A stretch of DNA of 64,000 bases from Coprococcus eutactus (GTDB taxonomy: Bacteria; Bacillota; Clostridia; Lachnospirales; Lachnospiraceae): contig NZ_CP102278.1 of assembly GCF_025149915.1 (NCBI RefSeq), positions 2,277,501 through 2,341,500 of the forward strand, given 5' to 3'. Position numbers and translations under genes: made by a program. The notes beneath the pieces are model-generated. The model saw nothing but the letters and a program-made list of their open reading frames with translations. It had not been told where the DNA came from and ran no database searches. Below are positions 50,882-60,330 of this stretch, piece by piece (within the stretch, counting starts at the first letter, position 1; every line of letters begins with the position of its first letter).

Positions 50882-52273
50882 CTATCCATTATCTACAGGT
50901 ATTATAAAAGTAAATTTGCTGCCTTTACCTACCTCACTATCCACCTGAACAGTTCCTCCATAATGCTTTGCTATTTTCATAACCTGCGATAAACCCAGGC
51001 CAAATCCCTCTGTATTTCTTACAGTGTCTGCTCTGTAAAAGCTCTCAAAAATTCTGTTTTTCTGTTCTTTACTTATACCTCTTCCCTCATCTCTGACAGA
51101 TATATAACAGTTCTCTGAATCAGAGCCACAGGTGACTTCCACAGTCCCCCCCTCATTGCTATACTTTATTGCATTTGACACCAGATTGCTAACCACGATA
51201 ACAATAAGATTCATGTTAACTTTAACAACCGTCGGAACAAGATTATAGCAAAATTGAATATTCTTCTTACATATGTATTCCGCGTCATCACACACAGACT
51301 CCACAACATCTAATAAATCAACATCCTCAACGCTGAGGTTAACGTTATTTTTATCCAATATAGACATTTGAAGTAACTGTTCTATAAGCCCCTTCATCTT
51401 GGTTGTCTGACGTTCAAATACCGCTATGCTCTCCAACATCTCATGATCATTGTTCTTCTCTGCAATCTCTCTGGAAAGCTGGCACTGGGCATGCATAACT
51501 GCCACAGGGGTTCTCAGTTCATGGGATACATTTGCATTGAATTCTTCCTGTCGCTCAAATTCTCTCTGAACCCGGTCATACAGATTATTATTTGACTCCG
51601 TTATCATATCGAGCTCCAGAAACGGTCCATCATATCTGAGTTTCTCTGTAAAATCTAGATTCTGACCGCTCCTGTTAATAGCCACATTAAGTTCCTTCAT
51701 CGGCACAGCAACCAGCCTTTTTAGCCCAATTGCAAATAAAATGAAGAATAAGGCCACTACACCTATTACCGTATAAGTTCTATACCACAATACTTTGTAA
51801 TTCGCCTTTATATCCTTTACCGCCACCATTGCGCAGATTACAAAATTATCATTTTCTAATGTTTTCAGACCAACCTTGGCTTTTCTCGTCAATATATAAT
51901 ATTTGGCTCCATTAAAACCTATTACATCAATATCTGATTGATATGGAAACTTCCCACTACATCCATCTGGCATCTCTCCATCTATGAAGTCCCCATCTGG
52001 CGACTTCAGGAATACATATATTTTATCATCGTTTTCAAGCTCCTCATCACGATCATAATACTCTGTTACAATAGATGGTGTTTTCGATTGATCATAATAT
52101 AAAAAACGTCTGACCTGCCGTGTTTCCTGTGAAAGTTTCTCATACGCCTGCAATTCCATATCATCTTTCACTATGCTGTTCTGTATAAATAGCAGACAGG
52201 CAATACCAACAGTCATAATAAGGCCACACATTATAATCGTATATGTTACAAGTGATTTTTTCTTTTTTAACAT
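50882..52273 (-). CDS. Sensor histidine kinase
   Basis: The 463-residue kinase has a membrane segment near residues 10-29, an extracytoplasmic sensor of about 130 residues, a second membrane segment near 168-187, a HAMP-like linker, the phosphoacceptor helix FNANVSHELRTPVAVMHAQ (His near residue 253) and an ATPase domain with NLVSNAIKYSNEGG, DEGRGIS and FGLGLS. It overlaps the response regulator gene by seven bases. It probably senses an outside signal and controls the genes immediately downstream. Confidence 0.95.
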   Translation of the reverse strand: MLKKKKSLVTYTIIMCGLIMTVGIACLLFIQNSIVKDDMELQAYEKLSQETRQVRRFLYYDQSKTPSIVTEYYDRDEELENDDKIYVFLKSPDGDFIDGEMPDGCSGKFPYQSDIDVIGFNGAKYYILTRKAKVGLKTLENDNFVICAMVAVKDIKANYKVLWYRTYTVIGVVALFFILFAIGLKRLVAVPMKELNVAINRSGQNLDFTEKLRYDGPFLELDMITESNNNLYDRVQREFERQEEFNANVSHELRTPVAVMHAQCQLSREIAEKNNDHEMLESIAVFERQTTKMKGLIEQLLQMSILDKNNVNLSVEDVDLLDVVESVCDDAEYICKKNIQFCYNLVPTVVKVNMNLIVIVVSNLVSNAIKYSNEGGTVEVTCGSDSENCYISVRDEGRGISKEQKNRIFESFYRADTVRNTEGFGLGLSQVMKIAKHYGGTVQVDSEVGKGSKFTFIIPVDNG

Positions 52274-52935
52274 TCCAGTTTATATCCAACCCCTCTTATC
52301 GTCTGTATAAGTTTATCATCATATTTGTCGTCGATTTTTCTTCTGAGATATCTGATATACACATCAACCACATTGGAATTCACATCATCATCAATATTCC
52401 AGATATTCGCCCTTATCTGTTCACGTGTAACAACTATATTTCTATTACGTGCCAAATATTCAAGAATGGCATATTCTCTTACCGTGAGATCTATGTTCCG
52501 ACCATCCCGCACAGCCTTATGATTATTCATATCCACAACCAGAGATCCGCACGCAATTACATTCTCATTAACCACCCCCTGGGTTCTGAGCATTACTCTG
52601 AGCCTGGCCAGAAACTCCGGGAATTCAAAGGGCTTTGTCATGTAATCACTTGCCCCTGCATCCAGTCCTCTAACTATATCCTGAGTCTCGCCCTTGGCCG
52701 TCAGAAATAATACCGGAACCTGCTGATTATTTGCCCTGATAGTCTTCAACACTTCCATACCATTCACATGTGGAATCATTATATCCATAATAACCCCATC
52801 GTATTCCGTCATCTCTATGAAATCAAGTGCTGCCTGACCATCATAACAGGCATCAACATTGTATCCTTCTTTCACAAGTTTACTGCATATTATACTGTTT
52901 AGATCTTTCTCATCTTCTACTACCAACATTCTCAT
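52267..52935 (-). CDS. OmpR/PhoB-family response regulator
   Basis: The 222-residue protein has a receiver domain with the acidic pair ED near residue 7, the phosphoacceptor Asp51 in GVIMDIMIP and Lys near residue 101 (MTKPFEF), and a C-terminal winged helix (LTVREYAILEYLARNRNIVVTREQI...VDVYIRYLRRKID). It is co-transcribed with the kinase. Both this gene and the DASS gene have TTTCATTAAAAA upstream. Confidence 0.96.
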   Translation of the reverse strand: MRMLVVEDEKDLNSIICSKLVKEGYNVDACYDGQAALDFIEMTEYDGVIMDIMIPHVNGMEVLKTIRANNQQVPVLFLTAKGETQDIVRGLDAGASDYMTKPFEFPEFLARLRVMLRTQGVVNENVIACGSLVVDMNNHKAVRDGRNIDLTVREYAILEYLARNRNIVVTREQIRANIWNIDDDVNSNVVDVYIRYLRRKIDDKYDDKLIQTIRGVGYKLEC

Positions 52936-53027
52936 CCACTAACACCTCCCTATCCGGCATACAAATCTCCCTTCTTTATTATGTGGTTTATTCATGAAAA
53001 TTTCATTAAAAACAGTGTTAAAATTGC

Positions 53028-53072
53028 AAAAAGCTATCATCTGCATGTATAGTGATGCAATGATAGCCTTTT
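53028..53072 (-). terminator. Bidirectional terminator after the rhodanese-TtcA gene
   Basis: GGCTATCAT...GCAT pairs with ATGC...ATGATAGC, followed by TTTTT on the minus strand and TTTT on the plus strand. Confidence 0.7.
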
Positions 53073-53087
53073 ACTGGTTATATGTTA

Positions 53088-54296
53088 TTATTTATCTGTC
53101 TTTTCATCGTAGGTATCCAGAAAACTATGTCTCACACCGCCCTGCTTGTACTCAATAAGAGTATCTACATTGACGTTCTCCACGCTCTTGAATATGTTGC
53201 CCTCCACAAATGGGTTTGTCTTCTTGAGTGTTGCTATGAGCTGCTTGATCTCCTGACGCTTGGACTTTGTCTCCTCATTGTTGCAGGTGGTACATGTGTC
53301 CGTGAACTTACATGCACACTGTATAAAATGAAGTTCATTATAATCCCTCCACGCTTTGATGTCGTCCTCCCTTACCATATAAAGAGGTCTGATGAGCTCC
53401 ATGCCCTCAAAGTTGGTGCTGTGAAGCTTCGGCATCATGGTCTGCATCTGCGCCCCGTAGAGCATACCCATGAGTATGGTCTCTATGACATCGTCATAAT
53501 GATGTCCAAGAGCTATCTTGTTACAGCCAAGCTCTTTTGCATAGCTGTACAGATGACCTCGTCTCATCCTGGCACAGAGGTAGCACGGTGACTTCTCAAC
53601 GTTGTACACCGAGTCAAATATATCTGACTCAAATATCTGGATAGGGATGTTAAGCATCCTGGCATTGTCCTCTATAACCTTGCGGTTTGCCGGACTGTAC
53701 CCCGGATCCATGACTATAAACTTAAGTTCAAACGGGAACTTATTGTGTCTCTTCAGCTCCTGAAAGCACTTCGCCATGAGGAAAGAATCCTTGCCGCCAG
53801 ATATACACACGGCTATCCTGTCGCCTTCCTTCACCAGCTCATACCTGTTGATAGCTTTTGTGAAGTTGCACCATATCTTCTTGTGAAACTTCTTGCGGAG
53901 ACTCTTCTCCACATCGGCACATATGTCAGTCTGCTCCTGCTTTCCCATGGTATAGAGCAGCCATGATATATAGCCACCTTTTAGGCTCACTGCATCGTAT
54001 CCCAGCTCTGTAAGTCTCTCCGCCAGCGGAATGCTGTTGGTTCCGTGAGTGCAGCAGATTATGAGTTTTTTCCCTTTTGAATTGTCCCCGGAAATATATT
54101 TCTCTGCAGGGAACAATTCACCTGCGGTCACCGTCAAATGCTCCGGCATCAGACTGTCCGCAGGAACTGTCACCGCTCCCGGGATGGCTCCGTGGGATAT
54201 CTCAACTTCGTCTCTGATGTCAACCATCAGATACGAATCCTTATCCAGTTCCTGTATCTCTTCTATTGTGATTTCCTTTGAATTTTCTAATGCCAT
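53088..54296 (-). CDS. Rhodanese and TtcA-like tRNA thiolation fusion protein
   Basis: The 402-residue protein fuses a rhodanese domain (about 1-118) to a PP-loop ATPase like TtcA (about 130-375). The rhodanese loop is C82-THGTNS, a persulfide-type CxxGxxS loop. The PP-loop is SGGKDS at 166-171, followed by PCYLCARMRRG (C238, C241) and a late Cys-rich stretch (CACKFTDTCTTC). TtcA makes 2-thiocytidine at tRNA C32; a built-in sulfur donor fits. The exact tRNA target is not established, since related proteins act on other sites. Confidence 0.85.
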   Translation of the reverse strand: MALENSKEITIEEIQELDKDSYLMVDIRDEVEISHGAIPGAVTVPADSLMPEHLTVTAGELFPAEKYISGDNSKGKKLIICCTHGTNSIPLAERLTELGYDAVSLKGGYISWLLYTMGKQEQTDICADVEKSLRKKFHKKIWCNFTKAINRYELVKEGDRIAVCISGGKDSFLMAKCFQELKRHNKFPFELKFIVMDPGYSPANRKVIEDNARMLNIPIQIFESDIFDSVYNVEKSPCYLCARMRRGHLYSYAKELGCNKIALGHHYDDVIETILMGMLYGAQMQTMMPKLHSTNFEGMELIRPLYMVREDDIKAWRDYNELHFIQCACKFTDTCTTCNNEETKSKRQEIKQLIATLKKTNPFVEGNIFKSVENVNVDTLIEYKQGGVRHSFLDTYDEKTDK

Positions 54297-54385
54297 ATCC
54301 CTGTCACCGTTTTTCTTACTATTACAAATTGATTATTTTATATATGATACTGTCTGTCGCATATAGCATCGCCGTCATCCGCAGC

Positions 54386-55792
54386 TTACTCCTTACCATC
54401 CCAGCAGTATGTACAGAGCTTGCACTTCTCAACTCCACACGCCTCAAGCATATCGTCAAGTCTGTTGAATCTGAGTGATGTGAAATGCAGTTCCTTGCAG
54501 ATCTCGTCAACCATCTTTTCATACTTCTCTGAATCAGGATCTGTGTACTCCTGAAGTACCTCATCTGTCACATTTCCATTCTCAAGTCTCTCTATAACTC
54601 TTCTTGTTATCAGATCCATCTCTGATGATGATCTTGAGAAGTTAAGGTATTTGCATCCGTATACAAGTGGTGGACACGCAGGTCTGATATGTACCTCCCT
54701 GGCACCGCTGTCAAAAAGGTACTCTGTCGTCTCTCTGAGCTGTGTTCCACGCACGATAGAATCGTCTATAAGCAGAAGGCTCTTGTCCTTGATAAGATCC
54801 TCAACTGCCAGAAGCTTCATCTTGGCTATGAGATTACGCTGGCTCTGTATGGTCGGCATAAATGAACGTGGCCATGTCGGTGTGTACTTGATGAATGGTC
54901 TTGAGAAAGGTATTCCGGACTCATTGGCATAGCCTACTGCATGCGCTGTTCCTGAATCCGGAACTCCGGCTACGATATCAGGCTTAACATTATCTCTCTT
55001 TGCCATGCTGGCTCCGCAGTTATATCTCATCTGCTCTACACTCATACCCTCGTATGAGCTTGCAGGGTAACCATAGTATACCCACAGGAAAGTACATATC
55101 TTCATGTCCTTGCCCGGCTGCACAAGCGTCACACAGTTGGACGGTGTGAGTACGACAACCTCACCAGGGCCAAGTTCTTTATAGTCATGATAGCCAAGGT
55201 TTTTGTAGGCAAAGTTCTCAAATGACGCACAGAATGCACCATCCTTCTTGCCTATGACCACAGGAGTTCTTCCATGCATATCTCTGGCTGCATATATTCC
55301 ATTCTGGTTCATGAGCAGGAGTGACAGCGAACCGTCTATCTTCTCCAGCGCATATCTTATTCCGTCTATCAGATTATCCTTCTGGTTGATGAGGGCTGCC
55401 ACCAGCTCTGTGCTGTTGATATCCCCTCCGCTCATCTCAAGGAAATGTGAATGCCCCTGATCAAATATCTCCTTGGATATCTCGTCAACGTTGTTGATCT
55501 TGCTGACAGTTGTCAGGGCATATGTTCCGTGATGTGAACGTACTATGAGTGGCTGTGGCTCATAATCGGATATACATCCTATTCCCAAATAGCCCTTCAT
55601 GTTCTGCATATCTTTGTCGAACTTTGTTCTGAATGGAGCATTCTCGATATTGTGTATGGATCTGTCAAATCCCTTATCTCCATACACTGTCATGCCTCCG
55701 CGTCTTGTTCCAAGATGTGAATGATAGTCTATTCCAAAGAATAGATCAAACACACAGTCATCTTTTGCCGCTACTCCAAAAAATCCACCCAT
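54386..55792 (-). CDS. Amidophosphoribosyltransferase-like protein lacking the nucleophilic cysteine
   Basis: The 468-residue protein has the two-domain shape of PurF: an N-terminal Ntn glutaminase and a phosphoribosyltransferase with GVPDSGTAHAVGYA and LLLIDDSIVRGTQLRE. In PurF the protein starts MCGIFG, with Cys as catalytic nucleophile; here the ATG at 55792 (AGGAGG before it) gives MGGFFGVAAKDD. A Cys at residue 12 is not at the right position. It cannot work as an ordinary glutamine amidotransferase and may use free ammonia or do something else. The C terminus has a CKLCTYC cluster-like motif. Downstream lies the rhodanese-TtcA gene, 90 bases away. Confidence 0.85.
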   Translation of the reverse strand: MGGFFGVAAKDDCVFDLFFGIDYHSHLGTRRGGMTVYGDKGFDRSIHNIENAPFRTKFDKDMQNMKGYLGIGCISDYEPQPLIVRSHHGTYALTTVSKINNVDEISKEIFDQGHSHFLEMSGGDINSTELVAALINQKDNLIDGIRYALEKIDGSLSLLLMNQNGIYAARDMHGRTPVVIGKKDGAFCASFENFAYKNLGYHDYKELGPGEVVVLTPSNCVTLVQPGKDMKICTFLWVYYGYPASSYEGMSVEQMRYNCGASMAKRDNVKPDIVAGVPDSGTAHAVGYANESGIPFSRPFIKYTPTWPRSFMPTIQSQRNLIAKMKLLAVEDLIKDKSLLLIDDSIVRGTQLRETTEYLFDSGAREVHIRPACPPLVYGCKYLNFSRSSSEMDLITRRVIERLENGNVTDEVLQEYTDPDSEKYEKMVDEICKELHFTSLRFNRLDDMLEACGVEKCKLCTYCWDGKE

Positions 55793-55852
55793 TGTTTTCC
55801 TCCTGAAGTGATAAAAATTTGTCATTTTCGCAAACATATCTATATTAGCATA

Positions 55853-55900
55853 GGACTGGCGGTGATTACAATATATTTATTAGTAATCGGCAACCAGTCC
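55853..55900 (-). promoter_or_regulatory. Hairpin upstream of the PurF-like gene
   Basis: GGACTGG and CCAGTCC form the outer arms and TGATTAC/GTAATC inner ones. It lies between the membrane gene stop and the PurF-like start and has no T run. Confidence 0.4.
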
Positions 55901-55915
55901 ATATTTACATAAATT

Positions 55916-56581
55916 TTATAACACATTCATTATCAATTTCACTATCCCCGCAATGACGATCAGCACAGCCAGTCCGAAAAAGCAAACCTCCATCTCCCTG
56001 TACACCTTGTTTGACTTTTTCTCAAATGCCTTTCTCTCTTCCCTGGAGTACAACAGTTTATACTCACTGCCGATCGGATTCTTCTTTCTGTTTATATCCT
56101 GATTCACCACATAAGAATCCGGCTCACCGCTGTATGGATCAATGTACCCCACCGTGGGATGTGCGTATCCCGGAATGTTAGTTCTGCCGGTCACGGTGTC
56201 ATATCCTATTATCTTTCCCACAATCTCCATATCGATCATATCATTCTCTTTTATGCGTTTTGACCGCATAATATATCCAGCTATCACAAATATCAGTACA
56301 CATGCCAGCATCTTGATCGCATCCATGATCAACCATACAGGATCATTCCTATCTATAGCTATTACCCCGCCATCCTGCAGACTATCTACTGCCATAGATA
56401 CACCGATAAGCAAAAGTGCCACGCCACCAGCCAGAAGTCCTATTCCGATATTCTTGAAGTTCCACCGGTCTTCCTTTTTCTTTATCCAAATTGCAAGTCC
56501 GATAAAGAATATTCCCACTATACCGAAAAATCCTGATTTCACAAGTCTTGTAATCAGCTCAATATTGTCTATGTAATCCAT
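55916..56581 (-). CDS. Membrane protein with DUF3592-like domain
   Basis: The 221-residue product has membrane segments near residues 15-34, 47-66 and 88-105, then a small outside or inside domain (VGKIIGYDTVTGRT...AHPTVGYIDPYSGEPDSYVV) that resembles DUF3592, and a C-terminal membrane helix. Function unknown. It lies upstream of the PurF-like gene in the same direction, but the hairpin between them may separate the two. Confidence 0.65.
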   Translation of the reverse strand: MDYIDNIELITRLVKSGFFGIVGIFFIGLAIWIKKKEDRWNFKNIGIGLLAGGVALLLIGVSMAVDSLQDGGVIAIDRNDPVWLIMDAIKMLACVLIFVIAGYIMRSKRIKENDMIDMEIVGKIIGYDTVTGRTNIPGYAHPTVGYIDPYSGEPDSYVVNQDINRKKNPIGSEYKLLYSREERKAFEKKSNKVYREMEVCFFGLAVLIVIAGIVKLIMNVL

Positions 56582-56649
56582 ATTCTCATCTCCAAACTGT
56601 GATAAATACTCTATACGAATTTCAGAGCCTTGCCGAACTTTTATCTCAT

Positions 56650-56697
56650 AAAAAAAATCGCCCTATACTGATATATAATATACCAGTATAAGACGAA
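56650..56697 (-). terminator. Rho-independent terminator after the LacI regulator gene
   Basis: On the minus strand TCGTCTTATACTG pairs with CAGTATAGGGCGA and runs into eight T residues, just past the regulator stop at 56731. Confidence 0.85.
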
Positions 56698-56730
56698 TTC
56701 AAACTTAATTAAAAAGATTTTCCCTGAATC

Positions 56731-57738
56731 CTAGCCGATGCTCTTAACGCTTTCACCCTCTATCAAGGAATATGGCACTATCTCATGTTCACCAGCTGCT
56801 GCATAATTTATATGCTTGAGCATGATGTCAACACTTCTCGATGCCATGATCTCTGTATTCTGTTTTATTGTTGTAAGTCTTGGTACACAGTATCCTGCCA
56901 GCTCTATTCCATCAAATCCAGTAACTGACAGCTCCTCCGGAATATGTTTGCCCAGATCAGCAGCCGCTCTCATGACGCCGATCGCTATCGTATCACTGAG
57001 AGCCATGATTGCTGTAACCTCCGGCTGTTCCTCCAAGAGACGCTTCGTGGCCGCATAACCTGCCTTCATAGAATACCTGCACGGAATATATGTAAACTCC
57101 GCCCGGTCATCATGCTGCCACTCATCTATAGCCCTCTTGCAGCCTTTATATCTGTTGAAACTTATCTGTTTCTCGGACACCTGCCCTCCGATGACTCCAA
57201 TGTGCCTGTGGCCTTTTTCAAGAAGATACCTTGTCATATCGTATGTCGCTGCCGTGTCATCTATCGTTATGGAGGATATGTTGTCATTTGCAAGAATCTC
57301 TCCGCCGGTCGTGATTATAACTCCCGGGATCTCAAGCTCTTTCACACGCTCATCAAAAAGCGCAAGATTGGCACCCAAAAACATGATTCCCTTCGGATTT
57401 ACACTATGAATAAGTTTGATGGCATACTCGATCTCGTCACCATCCTCGTCTATGTACTCCACTATGACATCCTCATCATATCCAGCAAGCAGGTTCTGTA
57501 TCCGCTCTACTATATCCGCAAACAGCATATTCTGGTTTCCTTTTATGATGACAACCACCGACGATTTAGCTGACATTTTGAGGAGCTTTGCGTTGACGTT
57601 CGGCTCAAATCCATTTTCCTCTATAACCCTGAGTATCTTCTCTCTGGCTGCATCGCTGACTCCGGTCTGATTGTTGATCACCCTGGACACGGTTCCGATA
57701 CCATAACCTGATATACGCGCAATATCCTTTATTGTCAT
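56731..57738 (-). CDS. LacI/PurR-family transcription regulator of maltodextrin genes
   Basis: The 335-residue protein has an N-terminal helix-turn-helix and hinge (MTIKDIARISGYGIGTVSRVINN) and a periplasmic-binding-like effector domain. The start is the ATG at 57738; an upstream TTG would add eleven poorly fitting residues. It is the last gene of the ABC-MalQ group, so probably senses maltodextrins or a product and binds the GGAAACG inverted repeat at 62858-62881. This link is inferred from location. Confidence 0.9.
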   Translation of the reverse strand: MTIKDIARISGYGIGTVSRVINNQTGVSDAAREKILRVIEENGFEPNVNAKLLKMSAKSSVVVIIKGNQNMLFADIVERIQNLLAGYDEDVIVEYIDEDGDEIEYAIKLIHSVNPKGIMFLGANLALFDERVKELEIPGVIITTGGEILANDNISSITIDDTAATYDMTRYLLEKGHRHIGVIGGQVSEKQISFNRYKGCKRAIDEWQHDDRAEFTYIPCRYSMKAGYAATKRLLEEQPEVTAIMALSDTIAIGVMRAAADLGKHIPEELSVTGFDGIELAGYCVPRLTTIKQNTEIMASRSVDIMLKHINYAAAGEHEIVPYSLIEGESVKSIG

Positions 57739-57853
57739 AAGCTGTATCCCACTTTTCTCTTTTATTCCCAATAATTATATTATCCCAATATGTGGAGGTC
57801 AAGAAAATACTCTACTTATCATTTCCCGATAAATATTTTTAGAGAGTACTTTT

Positions 57854-59353
57854 TCACATCTTGCTTCTCCCGGTCATCAGTGTAAGTCTGCCTATTTCCT
57901 CTGCAAGATCATCATCCGTATCATCAGATATAGTTCGCCACCTCCAGTTATCGCCAACTGTGGATGGCTTATTCATCCTCGATTTATTGTCTAGCCCCAA
58001 ATAATCCTGCATCGGTATAATACAAAGATCTGCAATACTTCTCATAGCAAGCGTGATAAATGGGACATTGATCAGACGATCCGGTGTATAATGAGCTGCC
58101 ATATAATCCCTTGCCATGTCTCTGGACCTCTGATCTATACTGCTCCACCAGCCAATAAGTGTCTCATTGTCATGGGTTCCCGTATATACAACACAATTTC
58201 GTATGTAATTATGTGGAAGATAATCAGATGCCGCCCCGGTGTCTCTCGCATCAAAGGCAAACTCCACAACCTTCATTCCCGGGAATCCGGAATCATGCAC
58301 AAGCTTTCTGACCGAATCAGTCACAAAACCAAGGTCCTCGGCAATGACATCTCTCTTACCCAGAGCTTTTTCTATATTCCTGAACAGATCCATCCCAGGG
58401 CCCTTTTTCCACTTGCCATTCGCAGCTGTTTCCTCACCATATGGAATGGCATAATATTCATCAAAGCCTCTGAAATGATCAATCCGGACTACATCATAAA
58501 GCTTATAGCTATGTCTCATTCTGGCTATCCACCAGCTGTAACCGGTCTGCCTGTTCAGCTCCCAGTCATATATTGGATTTCCCCACAGCTGTCCGGTCTC
58601 CGAAAACCCATCAGGCGGACATCCGGCAACCTCGTATGGTCGCCTGTCCTCATCAAGCCTGAAAAGCTCCGGGTGTGCCCATACATCTGCGCTGTCCATA
58701 GCTACATAGATTGGGATATCTCCTATGATCCTTATATGGTTCTTGTTGGCATAGCTCTTTAGCGCATTCCACTGAGTATAAAACAAATACTGCATGTACT
58801 GCTGAAAATGTATCTCATCCGCAAGCTTAAGCTGCATCTGCTGCACCGCATCAGGCTGTCTGTTTCTTATATCCTGTGGCCACTCTGTCCATGGAATCCC
58901 ACCATATGAATCCTTAATCGCCATGAACAATGAATAATCATATATCCAATCGCGGTTCTCATCCATGAACATGGAAAACTCCATGCTGTCAATCATTTTC
59001 CATCTTTCATAGGCTTTCCTGAGGAGACTGTATCTTCCATTATAAATTTTGCTATAATCAACGTACCTGTCATCATCTCCCCAGTCTATCTCACTGCACT
59101 CACTGTCTGTTAGCAGTCCCTGATCCACAAGTGTATCAAGATCTATAAAATATGGATTTCCAGCAAATGTCGAAAATGACTGATACGGCGAATCCCCATA
59201 CCCGGTGGGACCCATGGGAAGTATCTGCCAGTAACTCTGGTGTGCAGACCTAAGCCAGTCAACGAAACGATATGCCTCTTTTGAGAAGCTGCCAATTCCA
59301 TACTTTGACGGGAGGCTTGATATAGCAAGCAGTATTCCTGCTGATCTTTCCAT
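57854..59353 (-). CDS. malQ: 4-alpha-glucanotransferase (amylomaltase)
   Basis: A GH77 enzyme that rearranges maltodextrins and releases glucose. The 499-residue product starts MERSAGILLAISSLPSKYGIG, has the conserved IIGDIPIYVAMDSADVWAHPELF near residue 210, the nucleophile region VVRIDHFRGFDEYYAIP near residue 285, the acid EDLGFVTDSV near residue 340 and the TGTHDNETL region near residue 395. Length is typical. It follows the ABC permeases by 83 bases, with a hairpin at 59381-59407 between them. Confidence 0.96.
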   Translation of the reverse strand: MERSAGILLAISSLPSKYGIGSFSKEAYRFVDWLRSAHQSYWQILPMGPTGYGDSPYQSFSTFAGNPYFIDLDTLVDQGLLTDSECSEIDWGDDDRYVDYSKIYNGRYSLLRKAYERWKMIDSMEFSMFMDENRDWIYDYSLFMAIKDSYGGIPWTEWPQDIRNRQPDAVQQMQLKLADEIHFQQYMQYLFYTQWNALKSYANKNHIRIIGDIPIYVAMDSADVWAHPELFRLDEDRRPYEVAGCPPDGFSETGQLWGNPIYDWELNRQTGYSWWIARMRHSYKLYDVVRIDHFRGFDEYYAIPYGEETAANGKWKKGPGMDLFRNIEKALGKRDVIAEDLGFVTDSVRKLVHDSGFPGMKVVEFAFDARDTGAASDYLPHNYIRNCVVYTGTHDNETLIGWWSSIDQRSRDMARDYMAAHYTPDRLINVPFITLAMRSIADLCIIPMQDYLGLDNKSRMNKPSTVGDNWRWRTISDDTDDDLAEEIGRLTLMTGRSKM

Positions 59354-59380
59354 CTGAAATCTCTCCTTTTAACCAATTTC

Positions 59381-59407
59381 AGGCGGCTGCGAATTTCACA
59401 ACCGCCT
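59381..59407 (-). repeat. Intercistronic hairpin between permease and malQ
   Basis: AGGCGG and CCGCCT form the outer arms, with imperfect inner pairing. A TTTTTT run follows only on the plus strand, so on the minus strand it more likely slows or protects the operon mRNA. Confidence 0.45.
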
Positions 59408-59436
59408 GTTTTTTAACACTTAATAATATTATATTA

Positions 59437-60330
59437 CTATCCCTTTACAGCACCGGCTGCAACGCCCTTGATGATGTACTTCTGTGCACAGAGGTAGAAT
59501 ACAACAACCGGAATGATAGCCATAACAAGGCACGCCATGATTGCTCCCATATCTACTCTTCCGTAGCTGCCCTTCATATACTGGACAACTATAGATATCG
59601 TCTTGTATTTCTTGATGTCGAGTACCAGATATGGCAGAAGGAAATCATTCCATATCCACATAGCCTCAAGTATTCCTACAGATATGTAAGTAGGTTTCAT
59701 GATAGGGATAACAACCTTGAAAAATGTCTTGAGCGGCGTACATCCATCTATCATCGCAGCCTCCTCGACCTCCAAAGGAATGGACTTGATAAATCCGCAG
59801 AACATGAATACTGCAAGACCTGTTCCAAATCCAAGATACACGATCACGATTCCCCATGGAGTATTAAGGTGAAGTGCATCCGCAGTTCCAGCCAAAGTAA
59901 ACATAACCATCTGGAAAGGTATTACCATAGAGAACACGCAGAGCAGATATATGATCTTTGTCGCTATATTCTTGACTCTGGTTATATACCAGGCTGTCAT
60001 AGAGCAGAACAGCAGAATTGCCACTACTGAGAGAACCGTTATCACAACTGTCCAGCCCACTGCCTTAATGAAATCATACTGTGTTATAGCCGTTTTATAA
60101 TTGTCCAAGCCTATGTAGCTGTGCTCATTTGGCAGTTCAAATGTCTCCAGACTGATAAACGTCTTGGCTTTCAGCGAGTTTATAATTACGATTATTATCG
60201 GTGAAACAAATATTATGGAAATAATGGTAAAGAATAAAGTAGCCAGAATTCCCGTCAACGTTGGTTTTTCTTTCACTCTGTATACAGGCTTTTTATCCGC
60301 TGTATTTGCTGTTTTCTGTATCTTCGCCAT
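59437..60330 (-). CDS. Maltodextrin ABC permease, MalG-type
   Basis: An inner-membrane subunit with about six helices. The 297-residue product has the ATPase-docking EAA loop, EVEEAAMIDGCTPLKTFFKVVIP, near residue 190. The N-terminal 30 residues are charged. Its start overlaps the stop of the first permease by one base in a TAATG. The ATPase component is not in the window, so a shared ATPase such as MsmK-type must serve it. Substrate inferred from malQ. Confidence 0.92.
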   Translation of the reverse strand: MAKIQKTANTADKKPVYRVKEKPTLTGILATLFFTIISIIFVSPIIIVIINSLKAKTFISLETFELPNEHSYIGLDNYKTAITQYDFIKAVGWTVVITVLSVVAILLFCSMTAWYITRVKNIATKIIYLLCVFSMVIPFQMVMFTLAGTADALHLNTPWGIVIVYLGFGTGLAVFMFCGFIKSIPLEVEEAAMIDGCTPLKTFFKVVIPIMKPTYISVGILEAMWIWNDFLLPYLVLDIKKYKTISIVVQYMKGSYGRVDMGAIMACLVMAIIPVVVFYLCAQKYIIKGVAAGAVKG

